From contig NZ_CANMQT010000003.1 of the NCBI RefSeq assembly GCF_947500065.1, positions 248,001-312,000 on the forward strand: a DNA stretch of 64,000 nt. The letters are read 5' to 3'. This DNA comes from an uncultured Aquimarina sp. Lineage in GTDB: Bacteria; Bacteroidota; Bacteroidia; Flavobacteriales; Flavobacteriaceae. A model generated the notes under the pieces. It had not been told where the DNA came from. It was given only the letters and a program-made list of their open reading frames with translations, and ran no database searches. Position 1 is the first letter of the stretch. The number at the start of each line of letters is the position of its first letter. A program made the translations under genes and the position numbers. Shown piece after piece: positions 53,080 through 62,920 of the stretch.

Positions 53080-54282
53080 CTAAATTTTAGCAATAGAAAA
53101 AGTAAAAGTACTCCCTTTGCCTTCAGAAGAAGTAACAGAAATGTCTCCACCTAAGTTTTTTACTATCTTTTTTACGGTTGCTAATCCAATACCGGTACCT
53201 ACATTACCATCCCTATCCTCTACTCCAACAACTGTAAATAAGTCAAATATTTTGTCTAAATAATTTTGTGGTATGCCATTACCATTATCATTTACAATAA
53301 ATTCATAATCATCTTGCAAATCCGATACTTTAATATCAATTAAAATTTCGGGTTTAGAATTATATTTTATTGCATTGGTAATCAGATTTACTAAAATTTG
53401 CATTAACGCCGTTTCATTTGCAAATAATTCCTCTATATCTGAAGAAATAGTAAACGTAGCTTTATGTTCTGAATCTGTTATTTTTTTTAGTTCTTCAAAA
53501 AGATGATGAAGTAGTATTTTCTCTTTTCTGTTTTTTATTAAATCGTCGCTTTTGTAAAACTTTAAGATACCATCAATATAATCTTTTAAGGAATATGATG
53601 AAGTCTTTAAATATTCTAAATACTGTAAAGATTCTTCATTAAGTTTATCCTTATTATCATCTTCTAATAATTCTGTAAGTGAAATAATATTAGCTAAAGG
53701 AGATTTAAGATCATGCGATACTACACTAGCAAATTTTTGTAAGTCGTCATTTCTTTTTTCCAGCTTATCCCGAAGTTGCGTAAGTTTTAGATTTTGATAT
53801 CGCTGTTCAAATAAGCTAACTACCTGTTTAGACATCGCAAGTAAAGCCATTTTCTGTTCAGAAGTCAATTCTCTTGGTTTAGTGTCATATACACATAAGG
53901 TACCTAATTTAAACCCTTCAGAATCGATTAGCTGTGCCCCTGCATAAAAAATAGCCTGATGCTCCGTTACCAAAGGATTTCCGTGAAAACGTTCATCTTC
54001 TCTAGAATCCTTTATGATAGTTATAGGATCGTCTGAAGTAATAGCATGCCCACAAAAAGAAATTTCACGTGGAGATTCATTAAAAGGAATTCCATGATGT
54101 GATTTTAAAAAATTACGATCCTTATCCATGAGCGTTATAAGTGATATAGGTACATCACAGATATAGGACATTATAGAAGTAATATTATCATAACTTTCTT
54201 CTGGTAAAGTATCCAATAATCCATACTTTTCTACAGCAATTTGTCGTTGTTTTTCGTTTTCAGGGAATTTAGGTGCTATCAT
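53080..54282 (-). CDS. GAF-domain sensor histidine kinase
   Basis: This is a 400-residue cytoplasmic kinase. Residues ~20-160 are a GAF domain of the 'FxxxKILSD'-type bacterial sensors (SITSIMSYICDVPISLITLM, HAIFYAGAQLIDSEG). A coiled-coil helix follows. The HisKA site is VVSHDLKSPLANI (His near residue 189). The ATPase domain has N-box NLITNAIKYN near 302, DNGNGIPQNYLD near 340 and GTGIGLATVKKIV near 366. No response regulator is adjacent, so it is an orphan kinase. It lacks membrane segments and must sense an internal signal. Confidence 0.92.
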   Translation of the reverse strand: MIAPKFPENEKQRQIAVEKYGLLDTLPEESYDNITSIMSYICDVPISLITLMDKDRNFLKSHHGIPFNESPREISFCGHAITSDDPITIIKDSREDERFHGNPLVTEHQAIFYAGAQLIDSEGFKLGTLCVYDTKPRELTSEQKMALLAMSKQVVSLFEQRYQNLKLTQLRDKLEKRNDDLQKFASVVSHDLKSPLANIISLTELLEDDNKDKLNEESLQYLEYLKTSSYSLKDYIDGILKFYKSDDLIKNRKEKILLHHLFEELKKITDSEHKATFTISSDIEELFANETALMQILVNLITNAIKYNSKPEILIDIKVSDLQDDYEFIVNDNGNGIPQNYLDKIFDLFTVVGVEDRDGNVGTGIGLATVKKIVKNLGGDISVTSSEGKGSTFTFSIAKI

Positions 54283-54475
54283 TGGGGTAAATCTAAAAAA
54301 ATAATCTGATTTTAATCTCTGGTTATACCGTATAAATTACATAATCAATTTATTAAAAGTCGTAAGATTCAAGCTTTTCTTACCATAGATCAATAATTTA
54401 ACGCATATTTATTTTGAAATTTGTAGAAATAAAATCAAACAATACTTAATTAGCTGTAATAATAAAATATAAATC

Positions 54476-55636
54476 ATGAAAAATTTTGAATTATACGTAC
54501 CTACCAAAATGATTTTTGGTAAAGGGCAAATCGACAAACTAACAACTGAAGTACCAAAAGACAAAAAGGTTTTACTACTTTATGGAGGAGGAAGTATCAA
54601 AAAAAATGGTGTTTATGATCAAGTAGTATCAGCACTTAAAGATCATACGGTTATAGAATTTTCTGGAATTGAGGCAAATCCTGAATATACTACTTTACTT
54701 AAAGCATTAGAGGTTATAAAGAAAGAAGATATTGGGTATATGTTGGCAGTTGGAGGTGGTTCTGTTATAGATGGAACAAAGTTTTTATCTTCAGCAGCGT
54801 TATATGAAGGGGATAATCCTTGGGACATTTTGTCAAAAAGAATTAGAACACTAAAAGGATTACCATTTGGCACAGTACTTACATTACCTGCAACGGGTAG
54901 TGAAATGAATAGTGGTGCTGTTGTAAGTAGATCAGAGACAAATGAAAAAATGGTGATGGGTGGACCTGGATTATTCCCAGAATTTTCTGTTTGTGATCCC
55001 ACTGTTGTTCATAGTATACCCAAAAGGCAATTAGCCAACGGTATTGTAGATGCTTTCACTCATGTATTAGAACAATATATGACGTATCCTGCAGATGCAT
55101 ATCTTCAGGATCGTTTTTCTGAAGGAATTTTACAAACTTTAATAGAAATTGCTCCAGCTATTATTGAAGACCCTAGTAATTATAAAGCTGCTTCTAATTT
55201 TATGTGGTGCTGTACTATGGCACTAAATGGATACATCCAAAAAGGAGTTCCTACAGATTGGAGTGTCCATATGATTGCACATGAACTGACAGCTTTTTAT
55301 GGTATTGATCATGCCAGAACCTTAGCAGTGATCTTACCGAGTGCCTATACAAAAAAGTTTGAGCAGAAAAAGGAAAAATTAGCTCAATATGCAGAGCGTA
55401 TTTTTAATATAACTGAAGGAAGTATAGAAGAAAAAGCCAGAGAAGCTATCAAAAGAACCGAAAGCTTTTTTCAATCATTAGGTATTGATACTCGATTAAG
55501 AGATTATACTGATGACTATGATGGATTCTCGAAAAAAGTAGCAAAAAACCTAACGGATCATGGAATGACTTCTTTAGGAGAACATCAAGACATAACTCCC
55601 GACATTGCCGCCGAAATTGTAGAAATGGCATATTAA
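54476..55636 (+). CDS. Iron-containing alcohol dehydrogenase, YqhD-like
   Basis: This 386-residue NAD(P)-dependent group III alcohol dehydrogenase interconverts alcohols and aldehydes. GGGSVIDGTKF near residue 97 binds the cofactor. TLPATGSEMNSGAV near 138 is the family signature. Metal ligands are expected in VDAFTHVLEQY near 195 and HMIAHELTAFYGIDHAR near 264-280. It reads along the whole length like YqhD/butanol-dehydrogenase types that detoxify short aldehydes. It is a single gene with a strong terminator. Confidence 0.92.
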   Translation: MKNFELYVPTKMIFGKGQIDKLTTEVPKDKKVLLLYGGGSIKKNGVYDQVVSALKDHTVIEFSGIEANPEYTTLLKALEVIKKEDIGYMLAVGGGSVIDGTKFLSSAALYEGDNPWDILSKRIRTLKGLPFGTVLTLPATGSEMNSGAVVSRSETNEKMVMGGPGLFPEFSVCDPTVVHSIPKRQLANGIVDAFTHVLEQYMTYPADAYLQDRFSEGILQTLIEIAPAIIEDPSNYKAASNFMWCCTMALNGYIQKGVPTDWSVHMIAHELTAFYGIDHARTLAVILPSAYTKKFEQKKEKLAQYAERIFNITEGSIEEKAREAIKRTESFFQSLGIDTRLRDYTDDYDGFSKKVAKNLTDHGMTSLGEHQDITPDIAAEIVEMAY

Positions 55637-55657
55637 AGCATCTACCTGAAAATTAAT

Positions 55658-55696
55658 ATATAGCCTTGTCTAGATAGTATATAGACAAGGCTATAT
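55658..55696. terminator. Bidirectional terminator
   Basis: ATATAGCCTTGTCTA-N9-TAGACAAGGCTATAT has perfect 15-bp arms. It lies between the alcohol dehydrogenase gene and the small membrane protein gene, which converge. Confidence 0.85.
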
Positions 55697-55698
55697 TA

Positions 55699-55953
55699 TT
55701 ATTTAGAATTATGATAATTGAGTCTAACTATAGAATTTACATAATACAAAAAGGCAAATGTTATCATAAGAAATAGTGGTGTTTTAGGGACCTCAAATGA
55801 AAATGATTTAAATAAACCGCTATCATTATATATAACTTTAAGTAATAAGCTTAATACTATTATTATCAATACAGAACAAACTATTAAAATGGTTCTGAAC
55901 GACCACCATACGTATGTGTTTTTAGCTTGTTGTTTAACTTCAATAGCATTCAT
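55699..55953 (-). CDS. Small membrane protein, unknown
   Basis: This 84-residue protein has two hydrophobic segments (about residues 20-42 and 60-77) and short polar ends. No family recognised. The gene has its own terminator at its 3' end, which supports it being real. Confidence 0.6.
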   Translation of the reverse strand: MNAIEVKQQAKNTYVWWSFRTILIVCSVLIIIVLSLLLKVIYNDSGLFKSFSFEVPKTPLFLMITFAFLYYVNSIVRLNYHNSK

Positions 55954-56165
55954 TAATCAACATTTTTATGATCTATAGAGTTAGATGAATTATCACTAAT
56001 TTTTCTTCTAAAATTATAAAAAACACAATCTTCCATCTATAAAAATGGTTATTACATATCCTTAATATGGTCTTCCCATTCATTTAAAAAAAAGATCTAA
56101 AATTTCATATTTCCTGTTACAATTTGCACTAAATTTAAATCAATTAACCATTTAAATTAACACAA

Positions 56166-59100
56166 ATGAAATTAAAACTCGTATTACTAACGGCGTTTGT
56201 TATGGTCTGTTTTATGACTCAAGCACAACAAACTGGAACCAAAGCATTCTATCATGGAAAAGTATCTTCTGTAGAATATGTTTCCTCAATCGCATCAAGA
56301 CCCAATGATCTTATTCCTCCGGATAATTCCGTCAGAGAAGCAAAAGATAAAAGATCATTAGGAAATCAAATTATCTCGGGTAAAGACCCACAAACTGAAA
56401 ATGATTATTTTTTCAAAAATAAAAACGCAATGGAGCAAAGTGTACAAAGAGCTCCTGCTAGCCTGGTTTTTGATACTTATACATCCAACTCTCAACCTAC
56501 AGATCCTTCTATTGCTGTAGGTCCTAATCATGTAGTTGTCGTGTACAATACTGGATTTATGATTTATGATAAATCTGGTAATCAACTCGTTGGGCAAACA
56601 TCACCTAATCCCGCAATTTTTCCTTCAGGAGGTTGTTGTGATCTTACAGCATCTTATGACAATGCAGCGGATAGATGGGTACTATCATTTTTAGGATCAG
56701 GTGCTCAGGTAGCAGTTTCTGATGGACCCAATCCAGTTACCTCTGGATGGTATGTTTATAACATTTCAGGAATACAGGATTATCAAAAATTATCGGTATG
56801 GAGTGATGGATATTACATTACCGAAAATACAGGTGGAACTAATAAATTATGGGCATTGGAAAGAGATGCTATGTTGGCGGGAGATCCAAATGCACAAATT
56901 CTAGGTTTCAATCTTCCTGGAATTGTTACTAGTGGTTTTTTTAGCCCTCAAGCACTAAATGTAACTGATGGCAATTTGCCTGCTCCTGGAGGTGCTACTA
57001 TCGTATATTTACAAGACAATGCTTGGAGTGGTGTATCAGTAGATCACATTAAAGTATGGACCGCCGATGTAAATTGGAATAATCCAGGAAGCTCTACAGT
57101 GTCGAGTCCTCAGCAAATCAATACTACTCCTTTTATTAGCGTTTTTGATGGAGGAAGCTTCGTAAATTTATCACAACCAGGAGGAGGTACTTCTATTGAT
57201 GCGTTACAAGCTACTATTATGAATCAAGCTCAATTTAGAAAATTTGCTACTCATAATTCTGCAGTGTTTAATTTTGTAGTAGATGCTGATGCTAGTTCTG
57301 GAGAATTAGCAGCTATACGATGGTATGAATTTAGACAAAGTGGAGATAACCAACCTTGGTCTTTGTATCAAGAAGGTACTTATACGGCTCCCGACGGAAG
57401 ACACGCTTGGCATGCAAGTTTAGCAATGGATGGTCAAGGAAATATTGGAATGGGATATACTTCTATGTCTGGTCCTACTACTCCATCTACAGTAAGAGTG
57501 AGTTCTTATTTTACAGGCAGATTAAATTCTGATCCTTTAGGAACTATGACTACTGCAGAAGAACTTATAGCAAATGGAACTGGTAATATTCCTGGCACAC
57601 GATATGGAGATTATAGTAAAATTGATGTAGATCCATCAGATGATTCTTCGTTTTGGTTTATCAATGAATACGTAAATAATGGTAGAAGAGGTGTTGTCGG
57701 TAAATTTCAAATCGAAGCAGGAGTTCCGGATACTGAAGCACCTTCGGATCCGACAAATTTAACAGCTAGTAATATCACATCTGGTGGAGCCACACTTAAC
57801 TGGACCGCTTCTACCGATAATGTTGGAGTAGCTCGTTATAATATTTCCATTGGAGGAACTGTGGTGGGGACTTCTACAACAACTAGTTTTGATGTTACAG
57901 GACTTTCTCCTTTAACATCGTATACTGCTTCTGTAAATGCAGAAGATGCGGCTGGAAATGTTTCTGGAAATGTAACTACTTCATTTACTACTATAGATGG
58001 AAGTACTACAGTTTATTGTGATTCTGCAAGTACCAATGTAAATGATGAGTTTATCAGCAATGTTCAGCTGAATACGATCAATAATAACTCTGGTGCTCAG
58101 TTTTATTCAGATTTTACGTCAATTTCAACTGATTTAAATGAAGGTCAAACATACACAGTAACCGTTACTCCTACTTGGACAGGTACTGTATATGCAGAAG
58201 GTTATGCGGTTTGGATTGACTATAATAACAATGGAGATTTTGACGATGCAGGTGAATTGGTATGGTCTAAAACTGCTTCTACAGATACTCCTAATAGTGG
58301 ATCATTTACAATACCAAGTGGAACTTCTGAAACTTCAGTGAGAATGAGAGTTTCTATGAAATACAATGCCGTCCCTACTTCTTGTGAAACGTTCACATAT
58401 GGAGAAGTTGAAGATTATACTGTAAATCTAGGAACTGATGGACCGGGACCTGGACCATCTGGAGAAATTGCTGCATATTATTTTGAAACTGGTTTAGAAG
58501 GATGGACCGATGGCGGAAGTGATTGTGCTCGTATTAATAATAGTGCTCGTGCTTTTGAAGGAGATTTTTCCATTAGACTTCGAGATAATAGCGCATCTTC
58601 TAATGCCGTATCCCCTGCTCTTGATTTAACAGGGAATACACAAGTATCTATTGAGTTTCATACTTTTGCAAATGGTATGGAAAATGGAGAAGATTATTTT
58701 GTTGAATTTTTTAATGGATCATCATACCAAGTTATTGGTCAATATGTCACTGGTACTGATTTTACCAATGGAACGTTCTTTACAGATACTATAGTTCTTG
58801 ATGCAGGAACCTATAACTTTAATGCAAATAACAGATTCCGTATTCGTTGTGATGCAAGTGTAAATAATGATCAGGTGTATTTTGACCAAATCATTATTAC
58901 TGGTGATAACGCAAGGGCAACTACATCTCCAAGTACACCGGATACTACAGTTGATTCTGCTGAGATTGTATCGTTTACCAGAAAAGCTGATAAAAGTATT
59001 ACATTATATCCAAGTCCAGCAACTTCGGTATTGAATATAGAAATTGGAAATGGTAACTATGATGAGATTGTTATGATTTCGACTACAGGAGCAATTGTTA

Positions 59101-59228
59101 AGAAGATCAATCCAAACGTAGATTCTCTTTCTGTAGATGTATCTCAATTTGCTTCAGGAATATATTTTGCAAGATTCACAACTTCTGAAGGATTAGCTAT
59201 TACAAAAAGATTTGTTATCAAGAAATAA
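56166..59228 (+). CDS. Type IX-secreted FN3/GEVED protein
   Basis: This 1020-residue secreted protein has a signal peptide (residues 1-20). Residues ~95-520 form a large domain rich in Trp and Gly (VLSFLGSGAQVAVSDG, YGDYSKIDVDPSDDSSFWFINE) that looks like a beta-propeller. A fibronectin type III domain runs ~525-615 (PSDPTNLTASNITSGGATL, DNVGVARYNI). A GEVED domain runs ~620-755 (WIDYNNNGDFDDAGEL, GEVED at 746-750). A jellyroll-like carbohydrate-binding domain (FETGLEGWTDGGSD) runs ~770-915. The type IX sorting tail is at ~945-1020 (ITLYPSPATSVLNIEI). It is exported to the cell surface or medium. The binding target is not known. Confidence 0.88.
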   Translation: MKLKLVLLTAFVMVCFMTQAQQTGTKAFYHGKVSSVEYVSSIASRPNDLIPPDNSVREAKDKRSLGNQIISGKDPQTENDYFFKNKNAMEQSVQRAPASLVFDTYTSNSQPTDPSIAVGPNHVVVVYNTGFMIYDKSGNQLVGQTSPNPAIFPSGGCCDLTASYDNAADRWVLSFLGSGAQVAVSDGPNPVTSGWYVYNISGIQDYQKLSVWSDGYYITENTGGTNKLWALERDAMLAGDPNAQILGFNLPGIVTSGFFSPQALNVTDGNLPAPGGATIVYLQDNAWSGVSVDHIKVWTADVNWNNPGSSTVSSPQQINTTPFISVFDGGSFVNLSQPGGGTSIDALQATIMNQAQFRKFATHNSAVFNFVVDADASSGELAAIRWYEFRQSGDNQPWSLYQEGTYTAPDGRHAWHASLAMDGQGNIGMGYTSMSGPTTPSTVRVSSYFTGRLNSDPLGTMTTAEELIANGTGNIPGTRYGDYSKIDVDPSDDSSFWFINEYVNNGRRGVVGKFQIEAGVPDTEAPSDPTNLTASNITSGGATLNWTASTDNVGVARYNISIGGTVVGTSTTTSFDVTGLSPLTSYTASVNAEDAAGNVSGNVTTSFTTIDGSTTVYCDSASTNVNDEFISNVQLNTINNNSGAQFYSDFTSISTDLNEGQTYTVTVTPTWTGTVYAEGYAVWIDYNNNGDFDDAGELVWSKTASTDTPNSGSFTIPSGTSETSVRMRVSMKYNAVPTSCETFTYGEVEDYTVNLGTDGPGPGPSGEIAAYYFETGLEGWTDGGSDCARINNSARAFEGDFSIRLRDNSASSNAVSPALDLTGNTQVSIEFHTFANGMENGEDYFVEFFNGSSYQVIGQYVTGTDFTNGTFFTDTIVLDAGTYNFNANNRFRIRCDASVNNDQVYFDQIIITGDNARATTSPSTPDTTVDSAEIVSFTRKADKSITLYPSPATSVLNIEIGNGNYDEIVMISTTGAIVKKINPNVDSLSVDVSQFASGIYFARFTTSEGLAITKRFVIKK

Positions 59229-59257
59229 TTGATAATAAAGTAGCCAATAAGTAGTAC

Positions 59258-59288
59258 AAAAGGCTGTTCATATTATGGACAGCCTTTT
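59258..59288 (+). terminator. Rho-independent terminator
   Basis: AAAAGGCTGT-N11-ACAGCCTTTT is followed by TCTTTTAAAAAAA. It ends the large secreted-protein gene 30 bp after its stop. Confidence 0.8.
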
Positions 59289-59354
59289 CTTTTAAAAAAA
59301 CCGTTAGGATATTAACTTAATCAAATTTTTAAAGTATTTGTGGAATTGTACAAA

Positions 59355-60308
59355 CTATCTCCATTGCAGAAGAGATAAACCAATTCCAAAAGTTGTTTGA
59401 CTATGGTTATAATCTATTAAACTTTCCCCATATCCATGAAATATTTGTGCATGAATTTGTAACTGACCTAAAACCTCAATTGCATAATCTAGTCGTATAC
59501 TTCCTCTATTTTTGTTTCCACCACGTAAAGAATGCTTTGCTAGTATACTTATGTCATGCTTTCCTTTGGAAAAAACTGTTAAAAACTCTGTTCTACCAAC
59601 ATAGTTTTCTATTCCTGGATTATTATCTTCGACAGTATCTTCTGGTAATCGCCACCAAGGTCTAAGCATAAAACTCCAAGAAGGATTTTCCCAACCGAAC
59701 TGTAATATAATTCTATTCCAGCTTCTGGATAAAGGATTCGATCTCCCATTACTTTGATGATTTATTCCTATACCGGCTAATACTCCATTCAATCCTAAAA
59801 TTTTATAAGGCGTTGGAAAAACTAGCATCAATTCGGGTTCATAATTAGTTTCCCTAAATGGTCGAGAAATATTAGCACTATATAGTTGCCATCTAGAAGA
59901 TTGAGTATACCCAACCCAAAGATCACCGCCTATTTTTTTTCCAAACAAATTTCTCACAGCTCTGGTCTTAAAGCTTATTTGAAATTTTAACTCAGTATCA
60001 GAAAAATCAGAAGCTTCTTCTACTGAATTAAGAGGGTTTTCACTAATTGGAAAGTTATTTATATCAGTAGTATAGTTAGCTAACAAAAAATAAACCGGTT
60101 TATATGGTTCAATTTTAAAACGTTTTATACTATCACTTTTTATTTGCCATCTTTTGGAAAGACTTCCTTCCGAATCTTGAAGAATGATTTGGCTATGACT
60201 AACAGAAAATGTGAGAACCGATAACATTACGGTAATTATTACTTTCCTAAAAATCTTATTGATTGGTGCTACCACTTTTTTCAATTTTATAAAAAAACCA
60301 GTAAGCAT
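59355..60308 (-). CDS. pldA: Outer-membrane phospholipase A (OMPLA)
   Basis: This ~317-residue outer-membrane beta-barrel enzyme hydrolyses phospholipid acyl esters. The catalytic triad region is intact: HQSNGRSNPLSRSWNR near residue 187 has His, Ser and the downstream Asn. Barrel strands alternate through the rest of the protein, which ends in Arg (SLLQWR). The reading frame opens at 60308, but that ATG is in the loop of the upstream terminator hairpin. The frame's first residues (MLTGFF) are read from its 3' arm and T-tract. A GTG at 60275 gives a normal signal peptide (hydrophobic core VIITVMLSVLTFSVSHSQ) and is the more likely start. Confidence 0.85.
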   Translation of the reverse strand: MLTGFFIKLKKVVAPINKIFRKVIITVMLSVLTFSVSHSQIILQDSEGSLSKRWQIKSDSIKRFKIEPYKPVYFLLANYTTDINNFPISENPLNSVEEASDFSDTELKFQISFKTRAVRNLFGKKIGGDLWVGYTQSSRWQLYSANISRPFRETNYEPELMLVFPTPYKILGLNGVLAGIGINHQSNGRSNPLSRSWNRIILQFGWENPSWSFMLRPWWRLPEDTVEDNNPGIENYVGRTEFLTVFSKGKHDISILAKHSLRGGNKNRGSIRLDYAIEVLGQLQIHAQIFHGYGESLIDYNHSQTTFGIGLSLLQWR

Positions 60309-60328
60309 TTAGATTCTTACTGGTTTTT
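60293..60328 (-). terminator. Rho-independent terminator of oligopeptidase B gene
   Basis: On the minus strand: AAAAACCAGTAAG, 10-nt loop AATCTAAATG, CTTACTGGTTTTTTT. It lies 22 bp after the oligopeptidase stop. Its loop holds the frame-opening ATG of pldA. Confidence 0.85.
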
Positions 60329-60350
60329 GATCTTTTAATAAACACAAAGT

Positions 60351-62531
60351 TTATTTCTCTATTCCCTCAAGGTCTAGCATAAATGCATAATTAAGAGCAG
60401 TTCTCTTGTATCGTTCAAAACGCCCAGATGCACCACCATGGCCTGTTTCCATGTCGCAATCCATAATTAATAAATTATCATCTATCTTTAGCTCTCTAAG
60501 TTTTGCTATCCACTTAGCTGGTTCCCAGTACTGTACTTGGCTATCCCAGTATCCTGTTGTGATTAATATGTTAGGATATTCTTTTGCTTCAACGTTATCG
60601 TATGGAGAATAGGATTTCATATACTCATAATATTCTTTATTCTTAGGATTCCCCCATTCATCAAACTCGAATGTTGTTAATGGTATCGTTTCATCCATCA
60701 TTGTAGAAACTACATCTACAAAAGGCACAGCAGCTACTACTCCATTCCAAAGTTCTGGTTTCATATTCAAAATTGCACCCATTAATAATCCACCTGCACT
60801 ACCTCCATAGGCATACATGTGATCAGAGCTAGTATATCCTTCTTTTACAAGAAAATCACCTACGTCAATAAAATCGGTAAACGTATTTTTCTTTTTTAAT
60901 AATTTACCATCTTCATACCAATATCTACCCATTTCTTGTCCTCCTCTAATATGCGCTATTGCATATACAAATCCACGATCTAATAAACTAAGTCTGGTAG
61001 AACTAAAATAAGGTTCAGTACTACTTCCATAAGAACCATAAGAATATAATAGCAATGGAGTACTACCACTTTTTTGTGTTCCTTTTTTATACACTAAGGA
61101 TACAGGGACTTTTACCCCATCTTTTGCGGTAGCATATAAACGTTCAGACACATAATTTTCCTTAGAGAAATTAGGATCTAACACTTCTTGTTCCTTTAAA
61201 ATTGTTTGCTCTTTAGTATCCATATTATAATCGATGGTACTATTGGGTGTCGTTAGCGATGTATAACCAAAGCGTACAATATTTGTATCAAAATCTCTGT
61301 TTGTTGAAGTATAGGTAAGATATGCTGGGTCATTAAAAGAAATATAATGATCATTATCTCCATTCCATTTTCTTACCCGAATAGTACTTAAACCATCTTT
61401 TCTTTCATTAAGTACTAAGTGATTTTTAAACACTGTAAAATCTTGTAACAAAATATCTTCTCTATGTGGTATTACATCTACCCAATTCTCCTTACTAGTA
61501 GCAGTAACCGGTGTTTTTACTAGCTTAAAGTTTTTTGCGTCTAGATTGGTATTTATATAAAAATGATCTCCGAAATGGGCTACACTATACTCTAAGTCTC
61601 TCTCTCTAGCTTGTATCATCTTCCATTCTCCACTAGGAGTATCTGCATCCAGATATCTATATTCTGTAGAGAGTGTTTGATAACTACCACTAATAATATA
61701 CTTATCAGATCTCGATTTGTATACAAAAGTGCTAAACGTATCATCTTTTTCATTAAATATTAATTCATCCTTTGATTGATCTGTTCCTAATACATGCTTA
61801 TAGATTTTATTAGCTCTTAATGTTACAGAATCTTTAGAAGTATAAAAGACTGTTTTATTATCATTGGCCCAGGCAACACCTCCAGTAGTATTTACTAATT
61901 TATCCGAAAGTATTTCATTTGTTTGTAAATCTTTAAAATAGATAGTATATCTGCGTCTAGATACAGTATCAACTCCATAAGAAATCATTTTGTTATCAGG
62001 GCTAACAGACATACCACCAAGTGAAAAATACGAAAGCCCTTTAGCCATTTCTGGTCCATTGAGCATAATTTCTTCTTTTGCGTTATCTTCTAATTTCTTA
62101 CGACAATACAATGCATAATCCATCCCTTTTTCAAAACGGGTATAATAAGAATAACCATTGTCATTATATGGAACCGATGAATCATCTTTTTTGATTCGTC
62201 CAACGATTTCATCAAATAACGTTTTCTGAAGGCTATCGGTATGTTTCATTGCAGCTTCTTTATAATCATTTTCTGCATTTAGATATTCCAATACATCCTT
62301 AGTTTGTGCATCTGGAGTTTCGGCATTCTTTTGTTCATCACTTAGTCGCATCCAAAAATAATTATCGATGCGTGTATCCTCGTGCGCGGTTAACTCTTCC
62401 GCAATTTTTTTAGCTACCGGAGCATCTAACGACTGATGGGGTCGTAATTCGGGTTTTTCTTCTGTTGCAGTATTACAAGCTATAAAGAATGCTGGCAATA
62501 CTAAAAGTAGATTGATGATTTTAGTTTTCAT
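60351..62531 (-). CDS. ptrB: Oligopeptidase B-like S9 peptidase (lipoprotein)
   Basis: This is a prolyl-oligopeptidase-family serine peptidase that cleaves short peptides after basic residues. The frame opens at 62570, but the internal Met at 62531 (MKTKIINLLLVLPAFFIAC) begins a lipoprotein signal and is preferred, giving 726 residues. Residues ~60-450 form the beta-propeller. The alpha/beta-hydrolase domain has YSYGSYGSS near 505 and the nucleophile elbow GGSAGGLL with Ser578. The Asp is in the TTGYWDSQV region near 660 and the His in ETGHGGASGRF near 697. It has its own terminator. The membrane anchoring as a lipoprotein is common for Bacteroidota homologues. Confidence 0.9.
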   Translation of the reverse strand: MKTKIINLLLVLPAFFIACNTATEEKPELRPHQSLDAPVAKKIAEELTAHEDTRIDNYFWMRLSDEQKNAETPDAQTKDVLEYLNAENDYKEAAMKHTDSLQKTLFDEIVGRIKKDDSSVPYNDNGYSYYTRFEKGMDYALYCRKKLEDNAKEEIMLNGPEMAKGLSYFSLGGMSVSPDNKMISYGVDTVSRRRYTIYFKDLQTNEILSDKLVNTTGGVAWANDNKTVFYTSKDSVTLRANKIYKHVLGTDQSKDELIFNEKDDTFSTFVYKSRSDKYIISGSYQTLSTEYRYLDADTPSGEWKMIQARERDLEYSVAHFGDHFYINTNLDAKNFKLVKTPVTATSKENWVDVIPHREDILLQDFTVFKNHLVLNERKDGLSTIRVRKWNGDNDHYISFNDPAYLTYTSTNRDFDTNIVRFGYTSLTTPNSTIDYNMDTKEQTILKEQEVLDPNFSKENYVSERLYATAKDGVKVPVSLVYKKGTQKSGSTPLLLYSYGSYGSSTEPYFSSTRLSLLDRGFVYAIAHIRGGQEMGRYWYEDGKLLKKKNTFTDFIDVGDFLVKEGYTSSDHMYAYGGSAGGLLMGAILNMKPELWNGVVAAVPFVDVVSTMMDETIPLTTFEFDEWGNPKNKEYYEYMKSYSPYDNVEAKEYPNILITTGYWDSQVQYWEPAKWIAKLRELKIDDNLLIMDCDMETGHGGASGRFERYKRTALNYAFMLDLEGIEK

Positions 62532-62604
62532 ATGTAATAGTATGATTAAATAATAAAAATGAATATTCAAATTATTATATACAATTTGAATTTTATGATT
62601 TAAA

Positions 62605-62616
62605 AATACTAGTATT
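62605..62616. promoter_or_regulatory. Palindrome AATACTAGTATT
   Basis: A 12-bp perfect palindrome 75 bp upstream of the oligopeptidase start, in the divergent spacer 62532-62920. Confidence 0.3.
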
Positions 62617-62743
62617 CTGCAACAATTAGCAATTAATTTTATTTAAAAAAGAATAAATTTTATTCTAATTCAGGATATTACCATAAATAACAAACGAATT
62701 CTAAATCATTCCCTACGTATTCTAAAGGTTGAATGATTCCTTA

Positions 62744-62755
62744 AACGTGTACGTT
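62744..62755. promoter_or_regulatory. Palindrome AACGTGTACGTT
   Basis: A 12-bp sequence with 5-bp perfect arms and a GT centre, in the spacer upstream of the beta-helix/CBM6 gene. Its form resembles LacI-type operators. The rest of the 389-bp spacer holds no gene. Confidence 0.3.
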
Positions 62756-62920
62756 ATTTTTACTTCTCATTAAATTGGTCAACCAATTTATAATTAAACC
62801 TAATTCGATACAATCGTATTTTGAAAAATAAAAAAAATATTTTTTTCATAACAAAATTGACATAAATATTCCTCCTAAAGTGAAGGTTGAGATATGTCTA
62901 AAAATTAAAATAATTTAATT

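Noticed and set aside
54643..55002. 119-codon ORF opposite the alcohol dehydrogenase gene
   Set aside because: Antisense shadow of a secure enzyme gene.
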